The notes under the pieces: generated by a model | The model's database searches: none | The model's input: the letters and a program-made list of their open reading frames with translations, nothing else | What the model was told of the DNA's origin: nothing | Made by a program: the position numbers and the translations under genes | Source of the DNA: Halichondria panicea | Taxonomy: Eukaryota; Porifera; Demospongiae; Suberitida; Halichondriidae | Length of the DNA stretch: 64,000 bases | Direction of reading: 5' to 3' | NCBI RefSeq assembly: GCF_963675165.1 | Contig: NC_087390.1 | Location: 2,370,001 to 2,434,000 of the forward strand | In this document: positions 1 through 12,577 of the stretch, piece after piece | Layout of the letters: each line of letters begins with the position of its first letter | Position numbering within the stretch: position 1 is the first letter of the stretch

Positions 1-541
1 TATACACCTAATTGTTTACCCCCACCCATTTGCACTTTATATATTTCTATACAACCCCCTGGTGCTGCACCGACCAAGTTAACAACTAATTAAAAAGCTT
101 CATGATGCCTTACACGTGTATACATATACAAACAATTGGTGCTCACCTTGTTCTTTTTGTTGTGGGCTGTTCTTAAGTGCAGTACTGTTAAGGCAGGGTT
201 TCAGAGAGGGGGGGGGGCGCCCTGGAATTTCTCCCCTAGAAATCTGATGTCATAACAAAATGTATGATTTTTTAAACGTTTCCCCCTCCCAGCTAAAAAT
301 CCTGTGTGAAACCCTGTAAGGTGTACATAAACCACCTCTGAATCAGTGTAGGGGCAATTTGAAACGAATGCTGTTTCACTGCCAGTCTGGGCTACTACAG
401 CCTACTAGCATCAGCAACTAGCATTGCAATTTGGTATTCAATATTGCAATGTGTACATTCTTAATGGGTTACAAATTGAATCAGGGTTGCCTAGCTCTTG
501 AGAAATCTAACAGCTTGTGTATTGCTCTTAATTCCATCCAG

Positions 542-3500
542 ATGATCGAGCATACATTCACGGATAGAATTACAATGGACTCCTTTCTTCGGTCGAGGCT
601 TCCGTCGGTGAGTTGGCTTGTTTGCTTTATATATGTACATGGTATGTACACTACTGACCTACAACTTATAGTTCTTGTAAAACAATCAGGTTACTATTTT
701 TTATATGAATTCCTTTGTCTGTATAATTATAACAATTTGTCAAATGCAATGTCCTGTTCCAGTAAATGTAGTCATACAAGAGATCAGGAGTGTAAAGTTT
801 TGCTTAATTCATTCAAGTTACCCACATGTGACTATAATTAACCTTGTACTGTTGTAGGAAGTTTCTTGAACATGAGCTACACCAATGCTTGTCATGCCCC
901 ATACATGCGTAGCTGAATTTATAGGCTGATTGTTTTACATGCCCACACAATTGAATATTCCAGAAGCCAGGTTGTGTGCCATACCGTAATCAGCTGGCTA
1001 TTTTTAGAAATTGCATGTTCATTACTTGTGATGGTTCATCTTGCATGGCTTCCATGGTTGTTTTCAGTGGTTAATTTGTCTTGTCATGTTTGTCTTATCA
1101 TGTTGCACCACAAGGGTGTTGCCAAATCATTATAGACTCTGTGCAATCATGTTAGCAATTTAGAAGAAATCTTATTATTTCTTCATCTGGAAACGCTCTC
1201 CTCAATGGACACTTTGCAGTCACCCTATTTGCTTCTCATGATCAGTAGCAAGTGGACAAACATGAACTGCACACCAATCTGCTTTGATTCATAATCTTTT
1301 ACCCCTTCAGTAGTTACTGATCTCATTGAGACCCAAACAAACCTCTTGAATAAGAGTTCAAAATGTCTGCTTATTTTTGCGCTTAGCTTGACTCGTGAAA
1401 ATCTACTGAGTAGAATACTGTATAGCGGGTAATTTTCCGGGGGAGGGGAGTATCCAGTTGGCTTGTGGTTTTCCTGGTCGACTCTCTGAGCACGAATATT
1501 TTACCCACGAATGAAGCAACCTTGACTACATTTACCTGCAGTGCAAGCAGCAACCATGAAAATAATATCCACAAATATTTTGTTCCCTAGAAATTACCCG
1601 CTATACGGTAGTGCTTTCTATACAGTCATATGAAGCTTGATAATAGTATGCTACCTAAAATGTGACGCTATAAATTGCTGTGCTTTAATAGAGACTATAA
1701 GTACATGTATTATGGATTACATGTATTGAGCAGTTATAATGTACAATTGTAAGCTGCACTTGTTTCTCAAATAATAATTGTACTAACAGGACAATTATTG
1801 CTGTTTCAGCTTCAAGATGGATCCTCCAGTGGTTGTATCCAGTTTATACTGTCAGTGCTGCTCACCAAGGGAGTTTCCAGGTGAGATACTGCATTGTGAA
1901 CATAGAAAATCTAAAAAGCGACCTCTGACCGGTTAGGGATCGAGTACAAAGATCGATACATGCACCTCATTAACAGTAGTGTACGATGCAATGTAATTCA
2001 TGTTATAGTTGTGACACATGCACCAGTGCCACATTGGATATATTGGCTCAGTAGTGACTTAGGCCCGAGGGCCGCAGGCCTCGAGGGCAAAGGCACTACT
2101 GAGCCAATATATCCAATGTTGCATTCCTTGTGCATTCCTTTCCGTGTACACATCACTCCTTTTATAGGACAACTAGTTTCAACTACTTGTGGTGGCTGTG
2201 GAATGCTCCAGACGCATAAAAAACGTTTTCTGCCTACCACTGAATCTGTTTAACAGTGTTATACTATAAAAGGGACCGTTTCAGGTTACTGGGTGGAGGG
2301 TGGGCTTTACGTAACTTCAGCCATACTATGCCAGTATCTAGATAGTGGCACAGTTCAAGGCTTGACCTGTGCCATATGGCAGATATTGGCACAGTGTTTC
2401 CTTTGATCTGCCCACTCAAAATGCAACAAGTACCGTTACTAGAATGTTTTGCGAGCACCAAACGATATACAAACTTTGCAAGGGTTGTGATCAATTTATA
2501 AAATATTTCAAAACCTACTGGTATTTACACACTATCCTTGCCAGAACGCAATGTTTACACAAAATATCAATTTTTCCGCTGATTTCGTTATTCCTAAAGG
2601 TTTTTTGCCCCCAAAGTATTCTATATATCTGATGTGTAACCCCTGTGTTTTGATATCTATACTGATACTGAGTGGTATAATTGTAAAACCAAATCCTCCC
2701 CCAGTTTCCCATACAAGTCTATGGTCCCACGGATAAAATATCAATATGGTTTTTCATTTCACTCCCCCAAACCACACACAGCATTCAGTCTGAAATGGAT
2801 GAATCCAATGGTCATCTTATTGGAGCACATGGGTACTGCACTCAGGTAAGCATGCACCCCTCTACACTTCTGTCAATATATAGCCCTGGCTTCTTGCCTG
2901 CCTGCATGTGTGTAAGGATGGCCTTATTATGCATGTAGATCATGACTCTAGGGGAAGGCCATTTGGCAGCAGAAAGAAGGAGGTGCACCGGTTGCTGTAC
3001 TATACGTTATTACCAGCAGGATGCTGTGCATGTACTCGGATCAGGGTCATGGGACTTCGTAGTCTAAGCTAGAGTGCATGCATGTCAGTCACTGTGATGA
3101 TTATATTATGAAGACCCAATCATTGCCCCTGCCCACACACACACACATACACACACGTACACAGGAGCTAGTTAACTTGCTACTGACTGGGGTGGCAGTT
3201 TCTAATGTCTTTGACGGGGAGGTGGACATGGGCAGTAAAGGAAAAGAAAAGGTTAGAGAATGAATCACTAGCTTCCACTAATAACCCCATGGTGTAATAT
3301 CCTGTGTGACTTTACCGGTTGATTACTGTGATTACTGTACCTACAGTTCGTCACTTAGTATGGAACTTTCTGTTTATTGTGATGCGCATTATTCTGTCAC
3401 AATTTAAAAGTGACCTAAACTGGTTTCGGGTTTTCAGGGAGTGGTACATGAACTGTCAACAGTATAAAGGTTATTGGGGTATAGTACATTATGATAATCA

Positions 3501-5261
3501 AGAGTTCATTAGGAAGAGTACTAGTACGTCATGATCACAAAGCAAAAACAACAGAAAGGCAATGAATAACATTCACCACTAAAACTAGTTTTTAATTGCA
3601 CAATATACGACAGCAGTTATGACGCAGAACTTCTATAGTTTTAAGTGTATAGTCGTGTACTCTTCTTTATGATATTCATAGTTTAATGATGACAGCTGTT
3701 TTAAAAACATGTTTATTTCTTTTACTATTACTACCCAGAGAATTAGATCCCTTTCAACGAATTGACACACAACATAATTATGAATTTCTTTGTTGCTATT
3801 TACCAATGTAGCTACATTTTATTAAATCATCACCTTATTTCTCTACCATCCAGCTAGTCCTTCGAGGTCTAAGCAAACAGAGTGAGATCGGATTGTTATC
3901 ACTATTTGAGCATTATCAGTCATGCATGGTGAGTTCGTGTGGTCCTGTTATTAACACACCAGTACTCCCTCATACCAACGTCTTGGACCACGCATCAACC
4001 CACCCTCAATACTACCTCACTTAAGCATATTTTCCCCCAGTCCCCTATCACTCCCTGCGTATAGGTGTATACCCTAATGAACACTTGCATTCTCACACCC
4101 ACCCTCCCCCTACAGGTAGGGAGTAATTACAAGGACCCTGTCTGTCCTATATGGGTGATCTGCAGCGAGAGCCACTTCTCAGTGCTGTTCTCTCATGAGA
4201 GATTGCTGCTTGAGAATCTGTAAGTTTTGAAGTCCCTCTGTAACTTTTCTATTCATGGTGAAGTCTATTGAAATGTGCTTGTATACAAGAATTGGCGAAA
4301 GAATCATTGGTATTCGAAATATTATGTGTATAGTAAATTGTTCGACCGTACTGTTTGTTGTCTATTGTATATTTATACAGCAGTACAATGGTTCAATCAT
4401 TCCTTACCAATTTAAGTCTTCATGCACATACAGGAGAATCCAACAGAGATTTGACTTACATTAATACGATGGTTTGGCTAACCAGGACGAGGCCATACGA
4501 CTGACTATAGGTACATTGAGAGATGTGCCAACTTCAGCTAATGTAATAGATACTCACAGAGACAATGCAGAGAGGAGAGGGTCGTTGGTGGAGGATGCAT
4601 TGACCACACCACTGGAACTGTGCATTCGGACTAAGTAAGTTTTAAACCTGTTATGCACTACCGTAAAAACTGGATTATTAGCGCTTACTCGACTATAAGC
4701 GTATCTTTATTTTAAGTGCATGCTCAACTGCAGGCTCGAATTGAAGCGCTTTTCCAATTTTGAAATGCCACTGCATTTTACAATTGAACTATGAGCTAGT
4801 TATAGCTTGTACAGTGCATGATAGCTATATATAGCTGGTGATATCCATCCGGAACTGAGGACTCTCTGGGCATGCTGTTACCTTGTCTGATCATGCTGAG
4901 ACATGGATGAGGTCCTTTTATTCCAAGTTCCTGGTCAATATGAATGTTTTTTAAATGAACTGTAAAATGAACTTTAAATAATAGATCCAGTTAGGGTTGC
5001 CTGCATGCTTGCCTTGCTTGCTCACTTACTAGCCAGCTTGCGAGTCAGCTCTCATCACAGAGACATCCGGTTGCTGGGTGGGGCTCGAAATGACTGCATT
5101 ATAGGCGCATTCTCGAATATAAGCGTATAGTGCTCTGCTATTGACCCTAAAAGCGCATGCGCTAATAATCCAGGTTCTACTGTATTATATAAGCGTTTGT
5201 ATCGTGCTGCAGGTGGAGGAGTGTCACTGTGAGCTGGAATGAATCAGAACCAATTTTGTAG
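542..5261 (+). CDS. MINDY4: MINDY4 (FAM188B)-like deubiquitinase, 3' half, with an in-frame stop
   Basis: Eight exons with GT-AG borders and matching phases: 542-607, 1810-1880, 2782-2845, 3165-3251, 3854-3928, 4116-4219, 4434-4634, 5213-5261. Together they read about 238 codons of the C-terminal half of the MINDY catalytic domain. Hallmarks are [11 protein letters not shown] then ELVNLLLTG and AVSNVF (exons 3-4), GLLSLFEHY (exon 5), [15 protein letters not shown] with the expected catalytic His codon at 4173-4175 (exon 6), DGLANQDE and LELCIRTK (exon 7), and a C-terminus WNESEPIL. These match MINDY-4 better than MINDY-3. MINDY enzymes are cysteine proteases that trim Lys48-linked polyubiquitin; the exon with the nucleophilic Cys would lie left of the window. 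Oddity: exon 7 has TAA at 4462-4464, where relatives have an aromatic residue, about 70 codons before the normal end. The downstream frame and last splice site are otherwise intact, so this is a very recent null allele, a sequencing error or a young pseudogene. TRAF-A follows 0.6 kb later on the same strand. Confidence 0.85.
1416..1610. mobile_element. MITE, TACCGTATAGCGGG family, copy 1
   Basis: About 195 bp with terminal inverted repeats (left TACTGTATAGCGGGTAATTT, right its near complement ending TATACGGTA). It begins and ends in TA, suggesting TA target duplication. It lies in a MINDY4 intron. Related elements are at 51090, 51432 and 56886 and a one-ended copy at 46082. Confidence 0.75.
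2031..2119. repeat. Hairpin with GC-rich loop
   Basis: Perfect 26-bp arms (2031-2056 and 2094-2119) beginning ACATTGGATATATTGGC, around a 37-bp centre rich in CCCGAGGGCC. It sits in a MINDY4 intron. The same plan (AT-rich arms, CCCGAGGG centre) recurs at 63347-63461, suggesting a foldback element family. Confidence 0.75.
4659..5184. mobile_element. Tc1/pogo-type MITE in the last MINDY4 intron
   Basis: 526-bp element; left end TACCGTAAAAACTGGATTAT, right end the complement of TACAGTAGAACCTGGATTAT, with TA at both borders. Internal sub-repeats (ACTCGACTATAAGCGTAT and its variant) flank the centre. The CAGTAGAACC end resembles pogo/Tigger-type termini. No transposase is seen. It fills nearly the whole intron between exons 7 and 8. 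Confidence 0.8.
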
Positions 5262-5803
5262 AATGTTATACTGTACGCATGTAAACATGCACCCATCATC
5301 TGTGAGTCATGATCAGACATTACTATATATAATTTTTTAACATCAATAATTATGGTTATTATGGATATGGTTAGTCTCATAACCCTTCTTTTGGACGCAA
5401 ACTATAGATACTTGTACTTGTGTGTGTTTTTTAACTGTTGAGTCATATTTTCAGTATGTGTACCCTCTTGCGTGCGACCCATCGCGCAGGGGATTAGAAG
5501 TTCTCCTGATCCATCTTTTGGGGGGCGTTGCATGCTCTAATTAGACTTCACATGCCTGCATATTTTTATTCACTAGTGCAGACATAATATTGTTATTAAT
5601 TTTATGCACACTCATCACTCTATTCATTCAACTGTCAAGACCTGTCAAGGATGATCATGATTGTTCAAGACCGTTTAATTTAAAATTGATGACTATTAAT
5701 GACTACGGATGACACGTGTCCAGCCTAGTGACCTCTATGTCGTGTGACAATAATTATTTATACACTTCCGCTTATTGAGGAATGGAAATTAGGAGTGTTT
5801 TTT
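5262..5803. other. Intergenic stretch between MINDY4 and TRAF-A
   Basis: AT-rich DNA with the MINDY4 3' untranslated region and the upstream region of TRAF-A. No exon, RNA gene or repeat border was recognised. Confidence 0.5.
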
Positions 5804-5810
5804 TATAAAA
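5804..5810 (+). promoter_or_regulatory. TATA box of TRAF-A
   Basis: TATAAAA, 66 bp before the TRAF-A start codon. TRAF-B, -C and -E have TATAAAAG about 68, 60 and 70 bp before their starts, so the spacing is conserved although surrounding bases differ. Confidence 0.55.
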
Positions 5811-5869
5811 TTAAAAATGGCACTCAGTGCAGAAAGATATATCAAGCTGTAAGTGTAATAGCAAAAGTG

Positions 5870-7149
5870 ATGAGTACACTAGTGTGTGTAAGCTGTCAAG
5901 AGTACGTGTTCCACGATCCCTACCAATGTGACTGTGGAGATAGACTGTGTGGCAAGTGTTACAATTCCTATGTTGAGAGGTAAGACTGCAGGTAAGACTA
6001 CAGTATTAACTATAATGCACCTATCAATGCAAGCCCTTACTACACCCCAGTCCCTTCAACCTCCGCCTAGTTGGGCAGGCAATAGTGCAGTGGGGTTTGT
6101 CTGAGCTTTATTAGTAAAACCTAACCCTAGGGGCGGGGGACGTTTGTAATGTACAAATGTACATGTACCATAGAAAAAATTAATGTGTTCCACTTCTGAG
6201 TGCATGGCGCATCTTTTAGAAACCCTAAAAATTGCATTCAACCCAGCTGGCGTTTAAATTATATGCACTACAGCTAGTGTAGTGGACACCGTCTAGTGCA
6301 GTCTCTTAGAACTCGGGTAGTTTTGCACCAGCTCCAATCGAAAATAGGGTCTGGAGAACTTATACTCGCAAGCCACTCCTTTTCTCTGATTGGACGGGGG
6401 CTGGAGAAAAAGGGACTGGTGACTCTGGGCTACAGCTTCTGTCTCTACCAGAATTTGGGTAGAGATTATTTATTGGTTCTTCTACGTGATCCAAACATTG
6501 CGTGAGGTAGTAGAATTGCGTAGCCTGCAACAACTGAAGGCATGCGGGCTTCTTAGCTACAAATTGAGAATGGATGCTAGTGCTAGAAAAGAGAAGACTG
6601 ATTAAGTAATAACGACATCAGGCATTCAGCAGGATAGTCATCTAAGAGACCAGCAAAGATTAGCTGTGTTTCAGTTTTATATGATGAGAACTGGCAGCAG
6701 AAAGTCAGTGTGTTATTGGTTGCCCAAGGCTTTTGATATAAACCTGTACAATTAACTAATTTTTCTGCATGCAGGGTGAATCCGGGAAACTCAAATAATG
6801 GGTAATGATCGACCATGATTGTTGTTAAAAACTAAAAGTTCAAGTCTAAAATTAATGGCTGCATGTCGGCAGAGCCTTGCAGCTCTCTTCTCACTCTTGC
6901 AGCTACCAATAGCTAGCGTTTTAGTACAGAGCTAACTGAGTAGCAACACTCGGTGAACAAGTTTTGCTACATACTCTTCTGAAAAGGATGCAGTGGCATT
7001 CCAAGTAAGCAAAACTAGGCATAACTAGAGAACGAAGCATTATTTTGCAAATCCACAAATTGAAATCCAAGAAAACATGACTAGAAGTCTATAAAAAAAC
7101 TCTTACTTACACTTCATTGATCTTTGAGGAGCTGTAGCAGTCTACACAG

Positions 7150-7184
<35 letters not shown>

Positions 7185-9471
7185 ATCGTATGTGTTTGTG
7201 GTTAGTATGGAATTTATATCTGTATTTGTCTTTTTCGTTATTGTTTCCTGTCTGTTGATCACACTTTGTGTTCTAACTCATGGTACACTTTTACTGTTTT
7301 ATAAAAAAGTTGTTAGCCTGCCTCATCTTGTTCAATCCTAGAGTAGCTCTATACAGTATGCCTCGCTTGCACATGTGCATCGAGGTATGATTATACCTAT
7401 AATACTTTTAAAGTGAAGCAAACATGGCGAAAGGTATTAGTACAGCGCAGCTTGCAACACTCGTTGTCCCAAGAGTATAGTGGGGCTTTGCATTGATAGG
7501 TGCATTACTACACAACCATTAGTAAGTTTATTTACGATATGTGTCATTTTCTGCAGAGGCCAGAAGAAGTTCATTTGTTCATCTTGTAATGAAGAGAACA
7601 TTGTGGCCAACTGTTTCCGAGACAAGGCAGTGGAGTACGAGCTTCGGAACACCACCCTCAAGTGCCTGAACCAATCCTGTCCCTGGGAGGGAGAGAGCAG
7701 GTTCTATCAGGTAATTACAGATTACATGCCTTATTGATAATCGTATTCACAAAGTAGTGGGACTGAACCAGTCCCATTCGTCCCATTCAGTGTAATGTAT
7801 GTACCAAGAAGCAATAAATAGAGCAACTTCCAGTGGTAGTCAATAATTATAGCTATACAGGGAATATCTTGACAACTATTTGAAAGGGCATTACAAGAAG
7901 TGTCTAGTAGGAATCATAGTTCACTGATCTGTTTTGCCTAGAATGTTGTGTGAACCACTTGTTTAGTGTCTCAGTGTCTGTGTTGGTGGTGAACTATTGG
8001 ATTGATGTCTTGTCTTGTTGCCAGTTTGTTGTTTACATGTGTCTGTTTTCTGTAGGAGCATAAGAATTCCTGCAAGTTTGGAGCGGTACAATGTCCCAAC
8101 TCAATATACGGCTGTAAAGAGGAACTGATTAGGAGTCAATTACAGGACCACCTCAGCAATAAATGCAACTGCAACCCGATCACTTGTCGATGGTGTGAAC
8201 AACACACCCTCAATGAAGACGTAAGTTATTTGTGCTTCTTTAAGAGACACTATTATAATAGCTGCATGCATAGAACTCCCAACTAATCATCACGATTCCC
8301 AAACACACAGATTCACATTCAGAAGGAGTGTGAGATGGCACTAGACTACTGTCCCAATGGATGTGGGGAAAGGTTACCTAGGAGAGAGGTCAGTTCTGAT
8401 CGATGTCATTTGATAAATTGCCTTTTTAGTACATTTTTCAAACATCATTTCCTGTGTTATAGTGACATGAATAATTAAAATTGATAGTTATGCAGTTTGT
8501 TTAGTTAATGATCTTTACCCACTCTCTCCACAGATGCTCAAGCATACTAAAACAGTGTGCACTCACCAAGTAAGAGAATGCGACTACAAGGACTTGGGGT
8601 GCACCTACAAGGTATGTTCACACAGCATTTATTCACTTCTCAACTTATATAATAATGCACTCATGTAATTATGTGATCTAATGTACTCGCTTAGTTATAT
8701 ACTCTTATTTGTCTGTAGGGTACCATCAAGGACCTAACGAAGTATGCGAAGGAGTACCCCGCATATCACAACCAACTACTGAAAATGGCCAACAAAGAAA
8801 TGAAGCAATCTCTGGACCACCAAATTGCCTTATTAGACAACAAAACAGACGATTTGAAATCTGAAATTAGCAAGATTAGGTCTGAGGTGCAGTCACGACT
8901 GCAACCAGTAACGGATGCTGTGGTAAAAGCTGAGTCAGCAATTACCCAACTACAAGATGGACTCAGTGAAGTATCTCTGCTATTGCAAACACTTCAAGCA
9001 GCCAGTTACGATGGAACATTCATTTGGAAGATCCCCGAAGTCACTAGGAGAAGACAAGAAGCTAGAAGTGGGAAAACCGTCTCTCTGTATTCTGCTCCAT
9101 TCTATACGAGTCGCCATGGATACAAGCTCTGTCTAAGGCTCTACTTGAACGGCGATGGTACTGGAAAGGGCACTCACTTGTCGTTCTTTATCACCCTAAT
9201 GCGAGGAGAGTACGATGCCCTCCTCCCCTGGCCGTTCAGACAGGCAGTCACTCTGACCCTGGTGGATCAGAACAAGCAGCGAGACATTGTCCAGTCGTTC
9301 CGTCCTGAACCAACCTCCTCATCATTCCAGAGACCACGCAATGAGATGAATGTTGCCTCAGGCTGTCCCACATTCGCCCTCGTCTCTGTCCTTGACAACG
9401 TCTCCTACGTCAAGGATGATACCTTGTTCCTCAAATGCAAGGTTAACACCACTGGACTGACCAATGAATGA
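5870..9471 (+). CDS. TRAF-like RING/zinc-finger/MATH protein, copy A (445 aa)
   Basis: Six exons: 5870-5979, 7557-7710, 8056-8220, 8311-8388, 8534-8611, 8719-9471. Domains: RING at about residues 6-47 (C6, C9, C22, D24, C27, C30, C44, C47), five TRAF-type zinc fingers at about 73-212, a coiled coil at about 214-290, and a TRAF-C/MATH domain at about 292-440 with YDGTFIWKIP, FYTSRHGYKLCLRLYLNGDG, MRGEYDALLPWPF, SFQRPRNEMNVASGCPTF and YVKDDTLFLKC. The MATH signature is TRAF2/3-like. TRAFs are cytoplasmic trimeric adaptors and RING E3 ligases that pass receptor signals to NF-kB and MAP-kinase pathways. Oddities: Asp replaces the canonical RING His (D24), and the fifth finger has Tyr204 where copies B, C and E have His. 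Intron 1 is 1.6 kb and filled by repeats, against 63-299 bp in the other copies. The start was chosen by alignment with the other copies. Subgroup with copy C. Confidence 0.93.
6815..7400. repeat. Interspersed repeat inside TRAF-A intron 1
   Basis: Closely matches 17675-18112 (shared blocks: CCATGATTGTTGTTAAAAAC, the GCCTTGCAGCTCTCTTCTCA block, GTAGCAGTCTACACAGACAC), including a (CA)n tract at 7149-7174 and an end with a short imperfect palindrome CCTCGCTTG...CATCGAGG. A related, more decayed copy in reverse orientation seems to lie at about 56286-56640. Origin unknown; no coding capacity. Confidence 0.65.
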
Positions 9472-9520
9472 CAAAACTATCTCGGAGTACGTGCATGAAG
9501 AGAAATATTCGACATAGACA

Positions 9521-9621
9521 TTGCAAATGATATAGTATTATCATAGCCTCGAATCCACGCCGATTAAAATACGGTATTTTAATCGGCGCGAATTCTAGGC
9601 TATGGATCATATCATTTGCAA
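9521..9621. repeat. Nested inverted repeats downstream of TRAF-A
   Basis: Inner hairpin 9543-9572 / 9574-9603 (arms beginning ATAGCCTCGAATCC) lies inside an outer inverted repeat TTGCAAATGATAT (9521-9533) / its complement (9609-9621). The equivalent place behind TRAF-B (27264-27424) has the same outer arms but a different inner element. Confidence 0.75.
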
Positions 9622-9989
9622 AGTCTCTGTGTTATATTATTCTTCATGCATGTACTCTAACCATAGTTGCACCTCAAGAGTGCCTCGTTGTCTTCAATCT
9701 ATGCTCCTAACGCCAACTATAAACATTGTTATTTTTTATTTATTTATTATTTATTTGAACCACAATTATTATTCTCTTCATATAGTCCATTGCTGCATGT
9801 CATTGATTGCCACATATCATCTCCTGGTTAACATTAGCAACAGTAGAAATATAGCCACTGCTGTACTATATAACAGTATTAAGCCTGCTACCAGTCAGTT
9901 ATAAGTATGGCCATGGAACAACTGGCAAGATTTAGATCCAAAATCCCAGAAATGTTCCCCCCTAAATTTAATTAATGATCTTTACCACT

Positions 9990-10066
9990 TCTCAGCACAG
10001 TGGACACTCACCAAATAAGAGAATGGGACTACAAGGACTTGAGGTGCACTTAATTACAAGGTAAGT
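9990..10066 (+). pseudogene. Orphan TRAF exon 5, start of duplicated segment 1
   Basis: Matches exon 5 of the TRAF genes (CACTCACCAA, AAGAGAATGGGACTACAAGG, GGTGCACTT) with indels that break the frame; a donor-like GGTAAG follows. It is preceded by the polypyrimidine intron end typical of this exon. No other TRAF exon is attached. Confidence 0.7.
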
Positions 10067-11149
10067 ACGTTCACCAGTAATCGATTCACTCGTATATATA
10101 TTGAATTGTGTACAATTATAGTCTAGCGGCTAGGGAGATTGAGAGTCGTAGATTAAATTACTTAGTGACTGTAGGAAACATAGAAACAATCAAACTGCAA
10201 TGAGGAATTTACTTATTGCTGTTATATAGCTGGTTTAAAATAAAACACAATCTGATAGCGTTCCATTACACAAGTAGTCTACACGCTTTCCATTTCAATT
10301 TTTTCATTTTGAAGTATGCTCCCTCTCTACTCTCCTGCCCTCCCCTCGTTAGCATTTTTAGCCCCTTTTTTATTTTTGCCTACAATTACAGAAAAATGTC
10401 AGAGTCAGCTCTGTGTTTGTCTCGGGGTTGTCAGAATACACCTGAAATGTTGTTCATTTGAATGGATTGCTGGGAACACAAGTGCCAGTCAGCAGCTAGA
10501 TAAGGGGAACCTTCTTCATAGACCCTTGGGTGGTCCCTGGCCTTTATATAAAAATCCCTAACCATGTTCTGGAAATTCCTATGAATTCACTACCTGGCTT
10601 AGAAAATGCGTTTTTTCTGGAAACGATCGACTAACCTGAGCAACGAGTGTGCAGAAAGACGTGGAAAAAAGCTGCACGAGGAGCCCTATGATGAGCAATG
10701 AGCCTGCTATTCCCCGATTCTTTTGGCTGCCCCTACCCTGATTGTACTGGTCCTGGATGTGCTACATACTGGTCGTGAGTGCAATATTATAAAGTGAGCT
10801 TTGGAAACACTTTTCGAATGTGAATCAAGAGATGTAGTTGGGAACAAGCTATTCGGGCCCCTTAATTATCAAGTGTAGAAAATTGCTCTGTTTACATTGT
10901 GTATAATTATATATCAGTGTTTATGCCTCCCCTCTAACTATGTACATGTACATCCTCTCCCCCTCTTACTCTATGGACCTTCACTTTATTCTCTGACTCA
11001 ATCCAGCAAGCCACTTAAGGAGAGGTAAGTATAAAATACACAGGTGCCATGGTGGCTATTTTGAGACGTGCAGATCACATAGTCCTGCATACTATGTCAG
11101 AGGATGTTGGCCACGCGTCATCTTCGTATTGACATTCCTAAGGTCTCTG

Positions 11150-11305
11150 CTCACGTTACCATACATATTGAATAACAGTAAAAAAGTTATGGCTAACTCT
11201 TGCTTTGCTGAGCTCATAACACCTGACCTCACGTTACCATAGATATTGAATAACAGTAAAAAAGTTATGGCTAACTCTTGCTTTGCTGAGCTCATAACAC
11301 CTGAC
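11150..11305. repeat. Two-copy 78-bp tandem duplication
   Basis: The unit containing CTCACGTTACCATA, GTTATGGCTAACTCTTGC and GAGCTCATAACACCTGA occurs twice with a 78-bp period and about one difference between copies. Confidence 0.85.
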
Positions 11306-12577
11306 TAGCTGTGTCTGTTGCCTGGTTACCAAGATTTGCTAGACTATTAGTAGGGTAGAGTATAATTCAGCGGTGCTGTATGTAGTCTGTATTGTACTGG
11401 CTGGCAAGAATTTGGTCACTCTATATGCACCGATAACTCACCAGAATGGAGAGGATCGCTGGGGATCATCATCTGGTTGATTAATGAAGCTTTATATTCA
11501 AAGTAACCAGAGAAAAACATTTGCTTTCAGTCTCCAATGACCGCGCAACACCAGCTAGAAGTTTACATAGTTGTCATAAGCTAGGCCGGCAAGTGGTACA
11601 TGCACGCCGCCGGTGACCGTGTCCAACCTCGTCTGTTTAAGGACCATAGTGGTAGCAAATGTGCAGCTGTTGTGTCCGGCTATGGTTCTACATATTTATG
11701 CTGCTTTTGTCAGAATCATTGGTCTTGGTTTTGCGGACAACACTTCTCTAAATCTGTGAACGTCCATTGCCTTTTCCCCGCACACATAGATGTTGAATAC
11801 TTCCCCCCTTACCTAATCCCTCCTAACACACACCCACCCACATCTCTCTAGTCCCCACCCCAGCCCTAGCTGATGAGAGGAGGAGGGTCTGGTGTCAGCA
11901 CTAGGGGAGATCTTGTGGAGGGCAGGAGGAGGAAAGAGAGCTGTGGTTGGATTGTAAGTGGGTTGCTCCACATAATTATGTGTGCTGTCATAAATGAGAT
12001 GATGTGCGAAATGAGATGATGTGCGAAATGAGCGTGCAGCTATGAATATCATACAAATATCATATTTATACTTGTTTACTAGTATGATTATACTTACATG
12101 TAGTGTCATTGTTTCCGTGGTATTTTTAGAATGCTCTGTGTGACCTATTTGATTATGCACACACAAGGTGTTGTTTACACATGCAGGTTTATGTCATCAG
12201 TGTTTGTATTAGAAATTATATGGGTTCACCGAACTCATCTCAGCATTTACGACTGGTTGATTAATGAAGCTTTATATTCAAAGGCAGAGACGGGCCCCAG
12301 GAAAGCAATACACACCCACGTACCAGCCTGATTCCATCGCTGAAAGGGTAAGTTCCTGTAGTAACCCTACCGTAACAAAGACATTGATCTTTCTTTGCTA
12401 TGGTGAAAACAAAGCCTTTCCTTTCTGTTTCCATGTCAACATGATCTTTATTTCCCGGGGACATAATTGTCTTCAGTATAACCTACAGTGAAATTTGATT
12501 ATGTCTCATATTTGTCAGGGAAGTTTATAGTGTTGCTAAGTAAACATGTAATTAATTTGTTCTTTCCCCGTATGCAG

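Noticed and set aside
1180-1260. Conserved stretch (CTCAATGGACACTTTGCAGTC) present in MINDY4 and in segment 2 as a possible exon
   Set aside because: Exons 542-607 and 1810-1880 join in frame without it and match the family directly; no good splice sites flank it. Treated as conserved duplicated intron.
1383-1574. 63-codon minus-strand open frame
   Set aside because: It lies almost wholly within an inverted-repeat MITE and has no family resemblance.
8785-9471. Coiled coil plus MATH as a stand-alone short gene starting at an internal ATG
   Set aside because: A good acceptor at 8718 and in-frame upstream exons show this is exon 6 of TRAF-A.
10216-10561. Two overlapping 81-codon plus-strand frames
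   Set aside because: Not preserved in segments 2 and 3 and no protein motif.
11600-11851. Cys-rich 83-codon frame (CCFCQNHWSWFCGQH) as a zinc-binding peptide
   Set aside because: Absent from the paralogous segments and no splice context; likely chance.
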